64,000 bases of DNA from Pseudoalteromonas aliena SW19 (GCF_014905615.1 NZ_AQGU01000027.1:1-64000), one strand, 5' to 3'; numbered from the stretch's first letter, positions 48,711 through 60,074 are shown. Numbers and translations are program-made. The notes: generated from the sequence alone by a model not told the origin.

Positions 48711-51419
48711 TTACTTTAATTTACCACAACACTGTTTGAATTTTTGACCTGATTTACAAGGACAAGGGTCGTTACGACCAACTTTTGGTTCTGTACGAGC
48801 CATCACTGTAGCTGTTTCTGGCGTTTCACCACCAACATGCTCAACTTCCTCATGTTGGTATTCGCGAGGAGCGCTTTCACTTTTACGGTGTTGCTCTTCT
48901 ACTTTTTCAACATCTTCTTCTGCGCGTACTTGCACCTTACTTAAAATGCTTACAACATCAACTTTCAAGTTTTCAAGCATTTCAGAGAACAGCTCAAACG
49001 ATTCACGTTTATACTCTTGTTTAGGGTTCTTTTGCGCGTAACCACGTAAATGAATACCTTGGCGCAAGTGATCCATAGCAGCAAGGTGATCTTTCCAGTG
49101 CTGATCAAGACTTTGTAACATAATTGCTTTTTCGAATTGACGTAGGACAGAATCGCCGACCATCTCTTCTTTTTGCTTGTATGACTGCTCAACTGCTTCT
49201 TCAATACGTTCACGAAGTTTTTCTTCGTATAGTTTATTATCGTCAGCTAGCCACTGAGCGATTGGCAGTTCAATTAAGAAATCTTGTTTTAAGCGTTCTT
49301 CAAGACCGGGGATATCCCACATTTCAGCAAGGCTTTGCGGTGCAATGTACTGATCAATTATATTGCTAAGTACGTCACCACGAATTGCAGTAATCGTTTC
49401 TGAAATATCGCCTTCTTCAAGTAGCTCGTTACGCTGAGAGTAAACAACACGACGTTGATCGTTTGCTACATCATCGTATTCAAGTAGTTGCTTACGAACG
49501 TCGAAGTTACGTGCTTCTACTTTACGTTGTGCATTTTCAATCGCACGGTTTACCCAAGGGTGTTCAATCGCTTCACCGCGTTGCATGCCTAATTTACGCA
49601 TCATGTTAGTCATGCGCTCACCAGCAAAAATACGCATTAACGCATCGTCCATCGATAAGTAAAAGCGGCTTGAACCGGCATCACCTTGACGACCAGAACG
49701 ACCACGTAATTGGTTATCTATACGACGTGATTCATGACGCTCAGTACCAATGATATGCAAACCGCCCGCGTCAATTACAGCATCGTGACGAATTTTCCAA
49801 GCTGCTTTAATTTCAGCAATTTGTTCATCCGTTGGGTTTTCAAGTTTTTCAACTTCACTGTTCCAGTTACCACCTAACACGATATCGGTACCACGACCAG
49901 CCATGTTAGTTGCAATTGTAACTGTACCAGGTAAACCCGCATCTGAAACAATATCGGCTTCTTGTGCGTGGAATTTAGCGTTAAGTACGTTGTGCTTAAT
50001 TTTTTCTTTACGTAAAAACTGCGATAAATATTCAGAGCTTTCAATCGAGATAGTACCAACCAGCACAGGTTGTCCACGCTCTTGGCAATCTTTAATATCG
50101 ATTAAAATAGCTTCGTATTTTTCTTCTTGTGTTAGGTATACTAAATCAGCACGATCATCGCGGATCATTGGCTTATTAGTTGGCATAACGACAGTGTCTA
50201 GACCATAGATTGACTGAAATTCAAAAGCTTCAGTATCCGCAGTACCTGTCATACCGGCTAACGTTTCGTATAAACGGAAGTAATTTTGGAATGTAATAGA
50301 GGCAAGCGTTTGGTTTTCGTTTTGAATTTTTACACCTTCTTTAGCTTCAACAGCTTGGTGTAAACCTTCTGACCAACGACGACCTTCCATTGAACGACCA
50401 GTGTGCTCATCGATGATGATTACTTCGTTTTCTTTTACAACGTAATCAACATCTTTCTGGTATAGCTTGTGAGCCCGAAGTGCTGCGTATACATGGCTCA
50501 ACAGCGTGATGCTTGTTGCTGAATAAAGCGAATCGCCTTCTTCAATCAAACCGCGTTCAGTTAGTAGCTCTTCTACCTTAATTTGGCCGCGTTCAGTTAA
50601 ATGAACTTGTTTAGATTTCTCATCGATAGTGTAGTCGCCATCGCCTTCAATACCTTCTTCGTCTTCTTTTTCTTGAAGTTCAAGTAAAGGAACGATGGTA
50701 TTTATTTCAGTGTAAAGCTCCGAGCTGTCCTCAGCAGGGCCTGAAATAATAAGTGGCGTACGTGCTTCGTCAATTAGTATTGAATCCACTTCATCGACTA
50801 CAGCATAAAATAATGGACGCTGTACACGTTCATCAATGCTAAATGCCATGTTGTCGCGAAGGTAGTCAAAACCAAATTCGTTATTAGTACCGTATGTAAT
50901 GTCGGCAGTATACGCCTGCTTTTTCTGCTGTGGCATCATACCTGGTACGTTACAACCAACCGTCAGGCCTAAAAACTCGAATAATGAACGGTTAGTTTCA
51001 GCATCACGTTTTGCAAGATAGTCATTTACGGTAATTACATGAACGCCTTTACCAGTTAAACCATTTAAGTACGCTGGTAATGTTGCTGTTAACGTTTTAC
51101 CTTCACCGGTACGCATTTCTGCAATACGGCCTTCGTGCAAAACCATGCCGCCTAGTAGCTGTACGTCAAAATGGCGCATACCATTAACACGTCTTGATGC
51201 TTCACGTACCACACCAAAAGCTTCTGGCAAAATGTCGTCTAGACTTTGTCCGTTATCGTAACGTTCTCTAAACTCAGCTGTTTTCGCTTTTAAATCTTCA
51301 TCAGAAAGCGCTTCTAATTGCGTTTCTAGTGCATTGATAAGCGCGACCGTCTTTCTAAAGTTTTTAATAGTGCGGTCATTGCGACTACCAAAAATTTTGG
51401 TAAATAAATTAGATATCAT
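48711..51419 (-). CDS. secA: Protein translocase ATPase SecA
   Basis: Protein of 902 residues, the usual length. SecA drives preproteins through SecYEG using ATP. Motor motifs include [19 protein letters not shown] (Walker A), [19 protein letters not shown] (Walker B), [16 protein letters not shown] and [11 protein letters not shown]. The C-terminal zinc site, which binds SecB, is complete ([13 protein letters not shown]). The upstream region shows no secM-like arrest peptide that I could identify. Confidence 0.98.
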   Translation of the reverse strand: MISNLFTKIFGSRNDRTIKNFRKTVALINALETQLEALSDEDLKAKTAEFRERYDNGQSLDDILPEAFGVVREASRRVNGMRHFDVQLLGGMVLHEGRIAEMRTGEGKTLTATLPAYLNGLTGKGVHVITVNDYLAKRDAETNRSLFEFLGLTVGCNVPGMMPQQKKQAYTADITYGTNNEFGFDYLRDNMAFSIDERVQRPLFYAVVDEVDSILIDEARTPLIISGPAEDSSELYTEINTIVPLLELQEKEDEEGIEGDGDYTIDEKSKQVHLTERGQIKVEELLTERGLIEEGDSLYSATSITLLSHVYAALRAHKLYQKDVDYVVKENEVIIIDEHTGRSMEGRRWSEGLHQAVEAKEGVKIQNENQTLASITFQNYFRLYETLAGMTGTADTEAFEFQSIYGLDTVVMPTNKPMIRDDRADLVYLTQEEKYEAILIDIKDCQERGQPVLVGTISIESSEYLSQFLRKEKIKHNVLNAKFHAQEADIVSDAGLPGTVTIATNMAGRGTDIVLGGNWNSEVEKLENPTDEQIAEIKAAWKIRHDAVIDAGGLHIIGTERHESRRIDNQLRGRSGRQGDAGSSRFYLSMDDALMRIFAGERMTNMMRKLGMQRGEAIEHPWVNRAIENAQRKVEARNFDVRKQLLEYDDVANDQRRVVYSQRNELLEEGDISETITAIRGDVLSNIIDQYIAPQSLAEMWDIPGLEERLKQDFLIELPIAQWLADDNKLYEEKLRERIEEAVEQSYKQKEEMVGDSVLRQFEKAIMLQSLDQHWKDHLAAMDHLRQGIHLRGYAQKNPKQEYKRESFELFSEMLENLKVDVVSILSKVQVRAEEDVEKVEEQHRKSESAPREYQHEEVEHVGGETPETATVMARTEPKVGRNDPCPCKSGQKFKQCCGKLK

Positions 51420-51828
51420 GATAAAACCGTTACAATGTATTCTTTGTCAGCCGAGTATCAGCCAACCCATTTTTAATAATTGGTAATTAATATGTGCTTT
51501 AAATAACACTTAGAACATATTAATTAGCAATTTTGTATTTGAAGTACTTAAAAGCACTGTTTATTACGTGCGCTACTATACCAGACTCTGCCAAACAACA
51601 AACTATCTCGACAAAAAGATGTGTATTTAAAATGGAAAAATTTGATCTAGTTAGTAAAAATAACGCTATACCCTTAAACCGTTACAAAAAACAGTAGCTA
51701 GCTGTAAAGATATGGTGATTAATAAATTAAAAACAAGGGTCACACTTAGCTTAAATTTAACGCTTAAATATGCACTTAAATAAGAGCCTCTTTTTCATTT
51801 AAAACATGTGGCTCACTCGTAATCATGG
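51420..51828. other. Upstream region of secA
   Basis: About 400 bp of AT-rich sequence with no convincing gene. The promoter of secA must be here. No arrest peptide resembling SecM was recognised on the minus strand. Beyond it lies a partial family A element. Confidence 0.4.
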
Positions 51829-51907
51829 CTGGTCTATTGCAGTAAATTCAACGCAGTTAGCGCTGAAAATAGCTGCTCGAGATAGATTTATTATCAAGAG
51901 TTCAGGT
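51829..51907. repeat. Family A element, left-truncated copy
   Basis: Carries only the right half of family A: TTCAACGCAGTTAGCGCTG and AATAGCTGCTCGAGATAG, ending AAGAGTTCAGGT. No matching ACCTGA left end is found within 200 bp, so it is a remnant. It lies between secA and the plus-strand gene at 52066. Confidence 0.75.
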
Positions 51908-52065
51908 TAAATAGTGTTGTTGCATTTTACGTAATAACTAACGGTTTAATACAAGTGCACATATTCTTTTGATTTAAGAGTACCTATAATTATATCGCGT
52001 TTGAAATCTGTATTAAAGTTAGACAAAAATACTAATTTTTCTTTTAAAGTGGAGGCTTACACAAA

Positions 52066-52836
52066 ATGGAAAATAAAATAAATAAATTGGTAGTTTTAGG
52101 AGCCGGTTGGCTAGGTCATACTTTATGTGTAAATGCACAAACAGCGGGCTGGCAAGTGCAAGGGACGCATAGAAGTGATGTACACAAGTTTGATTTTGAA
52201 CGTCAATTTATACTCGAGAATGACCAATTAACACATCAAATAGATTTGCAAGATGCTTATTGGGTGTGTGCTATCGCGCCGCGTAGCAGGCACAATGAAA
52301 GTAATTATCCTGACACACTCATGGCAGCACTTAAACTTTCAAAGGGGCTAAACGCTAAAGGTTTTTTGTTATGTTCATCAACAGGTGTGTACGATCAAGA
52401 GCCTGGTGTATATAGCGAAAGCAGTGATATTTCGTGTACTAATGAGCGACAGATAAAGCTTTATGAGGCTGAAGAGCAAGTGCTGCAACAAGATGGCAAA
52501 GTACTTCGTTTAGCTGGGTTGTTTGGTCCTAACAGAGAACCTGGCCGTTTTGTTGCGGGTAAGGAGCTCAATACATCAAGTGAGCAAGTGGTAAATATGG
52601 TGCATCAACAAGATGTTATTAATGCCATTTTTGCTGTGATAGAACATTGGTCAGTTGGGCAAAATATTTATAATGTGGTTAATCCGGCGCATCCAACAAA
52701 AGCTGAATATTACGCATTAAAGTGTCTGCAGCAGGGGAGTGAAATGCCTCGTTTTGCCAGTGACGAAAAAGCTGAGCGCAAAGTGATTGGCTCAGCTATT
52801 GAGGCGTTAGGCTTTACTTATCAATATGGGATTTAG
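52066..52836 (+). CDS. YeeZ-like NAD(P)-binding sugar-epimerase-type protein
   Basis: Protein of 256 residues. The N-terminal Rossmann motif is LVVLGAGWLGHTLC. FLLCSSTGVYDQEPGVYSESSDI contains the catalytic-type Ser and Tyr of extended SDR proteins. VLRLAGLFGPNREPGRFVAGK and IYNVVNPAHPTKAEYY resemble the YeeZ/nucleotide-sugar epimerase-like group, whose substrate is unknown. GGAGG lies about ten bases before the ATG. It stands alone, with a family B element just after its stop. Confidence 0.82.
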   Translation: MENKINKLVVLGAGWLGHTLCVNAQTAGWQVQGTHRSDVHKFDFERQFILENDQLTHQIDLQDAYWVCAIAPRSRHNESNYPDTLMAALKLSKGLNAKGFLLCSSTGVYDQEPGVYSESSDISCTNERQIKLYEAEEQVLQQDGKVLRLAGLFGPNREPGRFVAGKELNTSSEQVVNMVHQQDVINAIFAVIEHWSVGQNIYNVVNPAHPTKAEYYALKCLQQGSEMPRFASDEKAERKVIGSAIEALGFTYQYGI

Positions 52837-52859
52837 CAAAGACATTCCACTAAAGTTTT

Positions 52860-52940
52860 ATACCAATTGCATTAAATGAGTGATCTATTATAGCGCTATT
52901 CAATGCGCTAGAACGATCATGTTTTTTATAAAATTGGTAT
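52860..52940. repeat. Family B element, short form (81 bp)
   Basis: From ATACCAATTGCATTAAATGA to TATAAAATTGGTAT. The two halves match the two ends of the copy at 23546, in the opposite orientation, with its roughly 80-bp centre removed. It lies between the YeeZ-like gene and hutH. Its last base is the first base of the hutH stop codon (read on the minus strand). Confidence 0.8.
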
Positions 52941-54478
52941 TAGTATGAAGGCAAGGGGTTGCTGTCAATAAAGTCACATAACTTGCCTTCACTTAATAGT
53001 GTATTTGTTTGTTCTATATCCGGTGCAAAATAGCGATCTTTATCATAGTAACTAACGTGTTCGCGTAATAATGTTTTTGCGTTTTGTACCTTATTAGATG
53101 GTTTGAGTGGCTTTCTAAACTCTAGCCCTTGCACCGATGCTAACCATTCTATAGCTAAAACCCCCTGAGTGTTATTGGCCATTTCACCTAAGCGCCTAGC
53201 TGCAAAAGTGGCCATAGATACATGATCCTCTTGATTTGCTGATGTTGGCAAACTATCGACCGAAGCGGGGTGTGCTAATGATTTATTTTCTGATGCGAGC
53301 GCTGCGGCGGTTACTTGTGCAATCATAAAGCCTGAATTTACACCGCCGTTTTCAACTAAAAATGGTGGTAATTTAGATAAGTTAGAATCGATAAGTAATG
53401 CAATTCGTCGCTCTGCTAATGCGCCAATTTCGGCAATAGCGATCGCTAAGTTATCGGCGGCCATCGCTACCGGCTCTGCATGAAAATTCCCACCAGAAAT
53501 AATATCGCCTACATCCGCAAAAACTAATGGGTTATCGGTGACGCCGTTTGATTCACAGAGTAATACTTCTGCAGCTTGGCGTATTTGCGTTAAACACGCA
53601 CCTAACACTTGTGGTTGGCAGCGCAGGCAATAAGGGTCTTGTACTTTTTCACAATTGACGTGTGAATCGCTAATTTGTGAATGAGTATCAAGTAACTCTC
53701 TAAATACTTGAGCAGTATCTATTTGCCCTCGTTGACCGCGAATGTCATGAATACGCGCATCAAATGGTGAACGACTGCCCATTGCGGCTTCAATACTAAT
53801 AGATCCAATAACACAGCTTTGTGCATATAAATCTTCAGCTCTAAATAAGCCTTGTAGTGCAAATGCAGTAGATGCTTGTGTGCCATTTAATAATGCTAGG
53901 CCTTCTTTTGCTGCAAGGGTAAGCGGTTTAAGCTCTGCTATTTTTAAGCCTTCTTCGGCACTAATAATATTACCTTTATAGCGCATGTTACCCTCACTGA
54001 GTAAAGGTAGGCACATATGCGCAAGAGGGGCTAAATCGCCCGACGCACCCACAGAGCCTTTTTTAGGTACGCATGGGTAGACTTCACTATTAAGCAATTG
54101 CATAAAAAATTCGATAACTTGCAGGCGAATACCTGAGTAGCCACGAGACAGCGAATTAATTTTTAAGGTGATCATCAGCCTTACTGTACTGTCATCCATG
54201 TATTCGCCAATACCCGCTGCATGCGAAAGTACAATGGAGCGCTGTAATAATTCAAGTTCATCATCGGCAATTTTAGTATTGGCTAATAATCCAAAGCCGG
54301 TATTTATTCCGTATACAGTGCGGTGTTCGTTAATCACATTTTGAACGGTTTGTGCGCTTGCTGCTATTTGTGACTCAGCATGCTTGGCAAGGCTTAACTT
54401 TACTGATGAATTATTAATTTTTCTCAGCGTGCTTAAATCAAGCGAGCCAGGTGTGAGAGTAAGTTCTACCATGATCAT
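52940..54478 (-). CDS. hutH: Histidine ammonia-lyase
   Basis: Protein of 512 residues that deaminates histidine to urocanate, the first step of histidine breakdown. The self-formed MIO cofactor comes from Ala-Ser-Gly at about 145-147 in [30 protein letters not shown] near residue 60 and the late segment [18 protein letters not shown] are other signatures. The ATG at 54478 overlaps the hutU stop (ATGA), so the two are translationally coupled. A second in-frame ATG is at 54472. It is the last gene of hutC-hutU-hutH. Confidence 0.97.
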   Translation of the reverse strand: MIMVELTLTPGSLDLSTLRKINNSSVKLSLAKHAESQIAASAQTVQNVINEHRTVYGINTGFGLLANTKIADDELELLQRSIVLSHAAGIGEYMDDSTVRLMITLKINSLSRGYSGIRLQVIEFFMQLLNSEVYPCVPKKGSVGASGDLAPLAHMCLPLLSEGNMRYKGNIISAEEGLKIAELKPLTLAAKEGLALLNGTQASTAFALQGLFRAEDLYAQSCVIGSISIEAAMGSRSPFDARIHDIRGQRGQIDTAQVFRELLDTHSQISDSHVNCEKVQDPYCLRCQPQVLGACLTQIRQAAEVLLCESNGVTDNPLVFADVGDIISGGNFHAEPVAMAADNLAIAIAEIGALAERRIALLIDSNLSKLPPFLVENGGVNSGFMIAQVTAAALASENKSLAHPASVDSLPTSANQEDHVSMATFAARRLGEMANNTQGVLAIEWLASVQGLEFRKPLKPSNKVQNAKTLLREHVSYYDKDRYFAPDIEQTNTLLSEGKLCDFIDSNPLPSY

Positions 54479-56148
54479 TCCTCGTTTAGCATTGGTAAGT
54501 CTAAGTTTTGCTCTTTAGCACAGGTTTTTGCGATGTCGTAGCCCGCATCTGCATGGCGCATTACGCCAGTTGCAGGGTCGTTCCATAACACACGGCCAAC
54601 ACGCTCTTTGGCTTCGTCTGTTCCATCGGCAACAATAACCACACCAGAGTGCTGACTAAAGCCCATACCAACGCCACCACCATGGTGAAGCGATACCCAT
54701 GTAGCGCCACTTGCTGTATTAAGTAATGCATTAAGTAATGGCCAATCTGATACTGCATCAGAGCCATCTTTCATGCTTTCTGTTTCACGATTAGGGCTTG
54801 CAACAGAGCCTGAGTCTAGGTGATCGCGACCAATGACTATCGGTGCTTTAAGCTCGCCATTTTTAACCATTTCGTTAAAGGCCAATGCAAGGCGTGCTCT
54901 GTCTTTTAAACCAACCCAACAAATGCGTGCAGGTAAGCCCTGAAATTGAATACGTTCACGCGCCATATCTAGCCAATTATGTAAATGTGCATCATCGGGA
55001 ATCAGCTCTTTTACTTTTGCATCGGTTTTATAAATATCTTCTGGGTCGCCCGATAAGGCTACCCATCTAAAGGGCCCAATACCTTGGCAAAATAAAGGTC
55101 GAATATAAGCAGGAACAAAGCCTGGAAAATCAAATGCGTTGGTAACGCCTTCATCAAACGCCATTTGGCGAATATTATTACCATAGTCAGTTGTTGCAGA
55201 ACCTGCTTTTTGCAGCGCTAGCATGGCGTTAACTTGCACTGCCATTGATTGCTTCGCCGCTTTTACTACGGCTTTCGGATCTTGCTCACGCATTTTTGCT
55301 GCGTACTCCATTGTCCAATCTTGTGGTAAATATCCATTAAGTGGATCGTGAGCAGATGTTTGATCTGTGACTACATCAGGGGTAATGCCTGTTTTAACGA
55401 GTGTACTAAATACATCGGCAGCGTTGCCAAGTAAGCCCACCGAGAGGGCCTCACCTTTAACACATGCATCGGTTATTAATTGCAGTGCATGTTCAAGGTT
55501 CGTTGCTTTTACATCAACGTAACCTGTTTTTATACGAAAATCGATTCTGCTTTCATCGCACTCAACAACAAGTGCGCTAAATCCAGCCATTGTGGCTGCA
55601 AGCGGTTGTGCGCCGCCCATGCCGCCAAGACCACCTGTTAATACCCATTTTCCTTTAGCTTGACCGTCAAAATGCTGTTTTGCCATGGCAACAAACGTTT
55701 CGTAAGTGCCTTGCACTATGCCTTGCGAGCCAATGTAAATCCAAGATCCGGCAGTCATTTGCCCATACATCATCAAGCCTTTTTTATCGAGCTCGTTAAA
55801 GTGTTCCCAATTTGCCCAATGCGGCACTAGATTTGAGTTGGCAATCAGTACGCGCGGTGCATTACTGTGGGTTTTAAATACGCCGACGGGTTTGCCCGAT
55901 TGTACAAGTAGGGTTTCGTCGTTTTCGAGCCTATCGAGGGTTTCTATAATTTTGTCATAACTTGGCCAATCGCGTGCTGCACGGCCAATACCACCATACA
56001 CAACAAGCGAATGAGGATGTTCTGCAACCTCAGGATCTAAATTATTCATGAGCATGCGTTTAGCCGCTTCAGTTTGCCAGCTTTTAGCGCTTATTTTATC
56101 GCCATGCGGTGCACGTATTACGCGACTTGTGTCGAGTCGGTTGTTCAT
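54475..56148 (-). CDS. hutU: Urocanate hydratase
   Basis: Protein of 557 residues that hydrates urocanate to imidazolonepropionate using bound NAD. The start at 56148 is set by AGGAG six bases upstream and the N-terminus [16 protein letters not shown]. An upstream start at 56172 would run through the operator. [38 protein letters not shown] (NAD) and the C-terminal [17 protein letters not shown] are hallmark segments. It is coupled to hutH. Confidence 0.97.
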   Translation of the reverse strand: MNNRLDTSRVIRAPHGDKISAKSWQTEAAKRMLMNNLDPEVAEHPHSLVVYGGIGRAARDWPSYDKIIETLDRLENDETLLVQSGKPVGVFKTHSNAPRVLIANSNLVPHWANWEHFNELDKKGLMMYGQMTAGSWIYIGSQGIVQGTYETFVAMAKQHFDGQAKGKWVLTGGLGGMGGAQPLAATMAGFSALVVECDESRIDFRIKTGYVDVKATNLEHALQLITDACVKGEALSVGLLGNAADVFSTLVKTGITPDVVTDQTSAHDPLNGYLPQDWTMEYAAKMREQDPKAVVKAAKQSMAVQVNAMLALQKAGSATTDYGNNIRQMAFDEGVTNAFDFPGFVPAYIRPLFCQGIGPFRWVALSGDPEDIYKTDAKVKELIPDDAHLHNWLDMARERIQFQGLPARICWVGLKDRARLALAFNEMVKNGELKAPIVIGRDHLDSGSVASPNRETESMKDGSDAVSDWPLLNALLNTASGATWVSLHHGGGVGMGFSQHSGVVIVADGTDEAKERVGRVLWNDPATGVMRHADAGYDIAKTCAKEQNLDLPMLNEE

Positions 56149-56160
56149 GTTTTGCTCCTG

Positions 56161-56172
56161 TTGTATATACAA
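56161..56172 (-). promoter_or_regulatory. Probable HutC operator in front of hutU
   Basis: TTGTATATACAA, a perfect 12-bp palindrome sharing its core with the 18-bp palindrome at 56975. It lies between hutC and hutU, just before the Shine-Dalgarno of hutU. Only the right side extends further as AAGG. Confidence 0.7.
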
Positions 56173-56215
56173 GGTTGTTAATTATAAAAAAAGCGCAATA
56201 AGCGCAATTTTTTTG

Positions 56216-56923
56216 TTATTTTTTAAATGTTAAATGGCCACCTAAGCGGTATTTACTGCCAGGTGATACAAGGCGTGCAAAGCTTACAATGCCATGAATA
56301 GACCATGTGCGTCGAATAACTTGTAAGCATGGCTCTTCGTTATATAAATTGAGCCATTGGCACATTTCGCTGTTTGGCATAATGGCTTCTACGGTATGCC
56401 TTGCTTGAGTTAGCGGTGCAACGCTCGATAGATATTCATGAGGAGTGAGTGCCGTAAAATCTTGCTGTAGATAGCCACTAGCAAGTGCTGGATTTACAAA
56501 GCGTTCTTCTAGCTGCAAAGGGCTATCGTTCTCATTGTGTACGAGTACACTGCGATATACTACGCTGTCAATTTCAACACCAAGTGCAATAGCTATGGGC
56601 GCGACTGCATTTATAGATTCAAGTATGAGTACATTACAGGTGTAGTTCCCGTTGCGCTCTTTTACTTCATCAGCAATATTTTTGATTTCGAGTAATGATG
56701 ACTGCGATTTAAATGTAGCAACGAATGTACCTAACCCTTGGCTGCGCGTTAAAATACCGGCTTCGGTTAGTTCGCTTAGGGCTCGACGAGCCGTCATTCT
56801 GCTCACGCTAAATTGACTAGCCAGCTCGTTTTCAGAGGGCACACGTTGATTTTCTTGCCATGTGGCGCTGCGAATTTTATCAACAATAAATTGTTTTATT
56901 TGCGCAAATTTAGGTGTCGTCAT
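56216..56923 (-). CDS. hutC: Histidine utilisation repressor HutC
   Basis: GntR-family regulator of 235 residues. The N-terminal winged helix (about 1-70) has RVPSENELASQFSVSRMTARRALSELTEAGILTRSQGLGTFV in pieces typical of the HutC subfamily, and the C-terminal UTRA domain (about 90-230) binds urocanate. Without urocanate it represses hut genes. It sits next to the two palindromes that look like its operators, between hutU and the divergent hutI. Confidence 0.92.
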   Translation of the reverse strand: MTTPKFAQIKQFIVDKIRSATWQENQRVPSENELASQFSVSRMTARRALSELTEAGILTRSQGLGTFVATFKSQSSLLEIKNIADEVKERNGNYTCNVLILESINAVAPIAIALGVEIDSVVYRSVLVHNENDSPLQLEERFVNPALASGYLQQDFTALTPHEYLSSVAPLTQARHTVEAIMPNSEMCQWLNLYNEEPCLQVIRRTWSIHGIVSFARLVSPGSKYRLGGHLTFKK

Positions 56924-56974
56924 TAAATTAATGGTTACATTGAAAGTAAACTATATAAACAAGATGGCATAATT

Positions 56975-56992
56975 ACCTTGTATATACAAGGT
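56975..56992 (+). promoter_or_regulatory. HutC operator between hutC and hutI
   Basis: ACCTTGTATATACAAGGT, an 18-bp perfect palindrome, in the 118-bp gap between the divergent hutC and hutI. The TTGTATATACAA core recurs before hutU. It resembles HutC sites described in other proteobacteria. One site could govern hutI and also hutC itself. Confidence 0.82.
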
Positions 56993-57041
56993 GAATTGCT
57001 AGACTATATTTTCATCATAATAGGGCAAAAAAGGGTATAAG

Positions 57042-58289
57042 ATGCAAAGCACATCACAACATTATGAGTTAGAAGATCTCGACTTACTTTTAACCGACGC
57101 CAATATTGCCACTATGGATAGCAGTATCGATGCGGCTTATGGTGCCATTGAGAATGCAGCAATAGCCATTAAAAATGGTGAGATTGTGTGGCTTGGAAAG
57201 CAGTCGACATTACCAAGTTTTGATGTTTTTGCAACGCCGACATTAAGTATAAAAGGGCAATGGCTAACGCCTGGATTAATCGATTGTCATACGCATTTAG
57301 TGTTTGCAGGTTCAAGATCGCAAGAGTTTGAACAACGCTTGCAAGGAGTTAGCTATGAGCAAATTGCAGCACAAGGCGGTGGCATAGCGAGTACGGTAAA
57401 AGCGACTAGAGCGGCTGATCGAGAACAATTATTTGTTGATGCAAAAGACAGACTCAATACTTTGTTAAAAGAAGGGGTTACCACAGTCGAAATTAAATCA
57501 GGCTATGGGTTAGATACTGAAAACGAAATAAAAATATTAGAAGTCGCCCGCTTGTTAGGTGAACACCATCCTATAGATATTAAAACTACGTTTTTGGGAG
57601 CACATGCTTTACCGCCAGAGTACAAAGGCCGTGCTGATGAGTATATTGATCTAGTTTGTACAGAAATGCTTGAGCAAGTAGTTGCTAGTGATCTTGCTGA
57701 TGCTGTCGATGTATTTTGTGAAAATGTAGGATTTAGTTATGCACAAACCAAGCGTGTTTTTGAAGCCGCTAAAAAGCACAATCTTCCAGTTAAATGTCAT
57801 GCTGAACAGTTATCTAATCAACATGGTGCTAAGCTAGTAGCGCAGTTTAATGGTCTTTCGGCCGATCATATTGAGCATCTTGATGAAGAGGGGGTAAAAG
57901 CAATGGCACAAGCAGGTACTGTTGCCGTGTTATTGCCTGGTGCATTTTATTTTTTGAGAGAAACTAAATTTCCACCCATTGAACTACTCAATCAATATAA
58001 GGTGCCGATAGCGATAGCCAGTGATTTTAATCCCGGAACTTCGCCATTATGCTCTGTGCAGCTGATGATGAATATGGCATGTACTCTATTTAGGTTAACG
58101 CCGGAACAGGCCTTATTAGGCGTAACTCAAAATGCGGCTAAGGCATTGGGATTAAAAGATCGTGGTGTGCTAAAGGTGGGTGCCAGAGCTGATATAGCGC
58201 ACTGGGAAATAGGTCATCCATCACAGCTGAGCTATCAATTTGGTGTAAATAAACTGTTAAATCTATGGGTTTTGGGTAAACTTAATTAG
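57042..58289 (+). CDS. hutI: Imidazolonepropionase
   Basis: Amidohydrolase of 415 residues that opens the imidazolone ring to give formiminoglutamate, third step of histidine breakdown. Metal ligands are visible in [18 protein letters not shown] near residue 85, later in [11 protein letters not shown] and in the Asp of [29 protein letters not shown] and [11 protein letters not shown] are also conserved. It is transcribed divergently from hutC-hutU-hutH and followed 27 bases later by the GGDEF-EAL-like gene. Confidence 0.97.
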   Translation: MQSTSQHYELEDLDLLLTDANIATMDSSIDAAYGAIENAAIAIKNGEIVWLGKQSTLPSFDVFATPTLSIKGQWLTPGLIDCHTHLVFAGSRSQEFEQRLQGVSYEQIAAQGGGIASTVKATRAADREQLFVDAKDRLNTLLKEGVTTVEIKSGYGLDTENEIKILEVARLLGEHHPIDIKTTFLGAHALPPEYKGRADEYIDLVCTEMLEQVVASDLADAVDVFCENVGFSYAQTKRVFEAAKKHNLPVKCHAEQLSNQHGAKLVAQFNGLSADHIEHLDEEGVKAMAQAGTVAVLLPGAFYFLRETKFPPIELLNQYKVPIAIASDFNPGTSPLCSVQLMMNMACTLFRLTPEQALLGVTQNAAKALGLKDRGVLKVGARADIAHWEIGHPSQLSYQFGVNKLLNLWVLGKLN

Positions 58290-58316
58290 TTTGAATTAAT
58301 TTGGTTCACAATAAAT

Positions 58317-60074
58317 ATGCTTATACTGAATTTTTTAATCAATACGAGCGGTACAGATTTGGGAATTTTAGCTGATAGCCGTTTTGCTATTTTTTTTAGC
58401 GGTGCGTTGCTTATGGCGATGATTGCTACTTTGCTTGTTGTTAAAAGTAACAGTATTAAATTTAGTTATTTATGTATTGCGCTGATTGGCTTTGCGATTT
58501 TGAGCAATGAAACGCCTTGGCTTGTTATTTTACTTACCTTTGGGTTTTGCTTTTATTTATGGCAAGCTTTTGAGCATAATAATTGGGCTATGATCATGGT
58601 CAGTGCAGCTGCAGGCTTATTGTTTGTATTACTGCTAAGTGCCTATTTTTTAATACATATCCCTTTATTTTGGGTCGTGCTCGCTATCCTATTGTTAACA
58701 TTAGCAGGTTTTTTCAATGATAATGCAGCTATAAAAAATCAACGAATAGAAAATACACCAGAGCAAGAAACATTTATTGATAACTCGCCTCTTGCCGCCT
58801 TCAGTAATATAAGTAAATTGCGTAAAAAGGTTGATGAGTGGTGTATTAATAAACCACTCAACGCCGTACTTGTTATTATCCGTTTAGAAGGTTTTGAGCA
58901 GGTAAATCAGCATTTAGGACGTAATTTTGGAGATTTACTTTTAGCGCAATCGGCCAATAGAATAAAGGCGCTATTAGAGAGTGATGAGGTTGTTAGCTTA
59001 GCCCCACAAGAGAAGCTTGCGCATTTGGGCGGGCTCAACTTCGCATTTATTTGTGATCTCGCGAATCAAAAGCATATTCATGAGCAGCTAATACAAAAAA
59101 TACTAGATGCAACACTTAAGCCTTTTAATGTTGCCAATTGCACCGTTGAAGTAAAAGCAAGAGCAAGCTATGTGGATTGTACAGAGCAAAAAAATGACTT
59201 TGATAATTTAATATCCTTTGCTTACCTTGCGCTTGATAGTTACCCAGATAGACAAGTCATTGCTTATCGAAAACAAATGATGGTTGAGCAATTAGAACAG
59301 CAAGCTAGGTTAAAGGAGCTGGCCAATATCGATTTTTCGAGTGAATTTGAGTTATATTTTCAACCCATAATTTGTAATGAAAATGGAAAGATTGAGTTTT
59401 TAGAACTACTGCTGCGTTGGCAGCATCCAAAGCAAGGTATTTTATCGGCTAACCGATTTATTGATGACATTAAAATTGCGGGGCTTGCTTTTCAATTAGC
59501 GACGTTTGTGATGGAGCGAGCGGCGGAGCTGGCGATGGCGTTACGCATGGAAGGTATGGCGATACCGCTCAGTGTTAACGTATTTGGTCCTGAGATGCTA
59601 AATGAAGAATTTGTAGAGTTTGTTGACAACATAACAAAAGATCATCAATTAGAAACTGGCGATTTAATTGTTGAATGTCCATTGCATATTTTTACTAACT
59701 TAGACAGTAAAGGTAAAGCAATGATTGCTCGACTTAATAATATTGGTTTAAAAATATGTGTTGATGGCTTAGGCGATAATCCTGTGCTGCTGTCTAAATT
59801 ACCCAGCTTGGCCGTTGAATATATTAAAGTTGCGCCATCATTAACCGCTGATTTTAGTAATCAAAATACGATACGCAGTTTGATCGGTGGTATGGTTGAA
59901 ATGCATAACCAGCAAAAAACAAAAGTTATTTTTGAAGGGATTGAAACGCTTGAGCAACTGAGATTTATTAAAAGCTTAAATGCTTATGCCGCACAAGGTT
60001 ATTACTTTGGGCACCCACTAAGTAGTGTAGGCTTAATGAGCTGGCTAAAGCAGTGGCTATTAGCTCAGCGTTAA
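58317..60074 (+). CDS. Membrane protein with degenerate GGDEF and EAL domains
   Basis: Protein of 585 residues. Five or so hydrophobic helices occupy about 1-140. A GGDEF-like domain (about 170-330) has HLGGLNFAFIC in place of RLGGDEFA, so cyclase activity is unlikely. The EAL-like domain (about 340-580) has ELLLRW for EALLRW, VDGLGDN for the usual DDFGTG, and FEGIET for AEGVET. Loss of one of the paired metal-binding Asp makes phosphodiesterase activity doubtful. It may serve as a binding or signalling scaffold. It lies 27 bases after hutI and its TAA overlaps the hutG stop on the other strand, so it is embedded in the hut region. Confidence 0.85.
   Translation: MLILNFLINTSGTDLGILADSRFAIFFSGALLMAMIATLLVVKSNSIKFSYLCIALIGFAILSNETPWLVILLTFGFCFYLWQAFEHNNWAMIMVSAAAGLLFVLLLSAYFLIHIPLFWVVLAILLLTLAGFFNDNAAIKNQRIENTPEQETFIDNSPLAAFSNISKLRKKVDEWCINKPLNAVLVIIRLEGFEQVNQHLGRNFGDLLLAQSANRIKALLESDEVVSLAPQEKLAHLGGLNFAFICDLANQKHIHEQLIQKILDATLKPFNVANCTVEVKARASYVDCTEQKNDFDNLISFAYLALDSYPDRQVIAYRKQMMVEQLEQQARLKELANIDFSSEFELYFQPIICNENGKIEFLELLLRWQHPKQGILSANRFIDDIKIAGLAFQLATFVMERAAELAMALRMEGMAIPLSVNVFGPEMLNEEFVEFVDNITKDHQLETGDLIVECPLHIFTNLDSKGKAMIARLNNIGLKICVDGLGDNPVLLSKLPSLAVEYIKVAPSLTADFSNQNTIRSLIGGMVEMHNQQKTKVIFEGIETLEQLRFIKSLNAYAAQGYYFGHPLSSVGLMSWLKQWLLAQR

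Noticed and set aside
51420..51828. A SecM-like arrest peptide upstream of secA
   Set aside because: No frame with a signal peptide and an arrest motif such as FxxxxWIxxxxGIRAGP was recognised.
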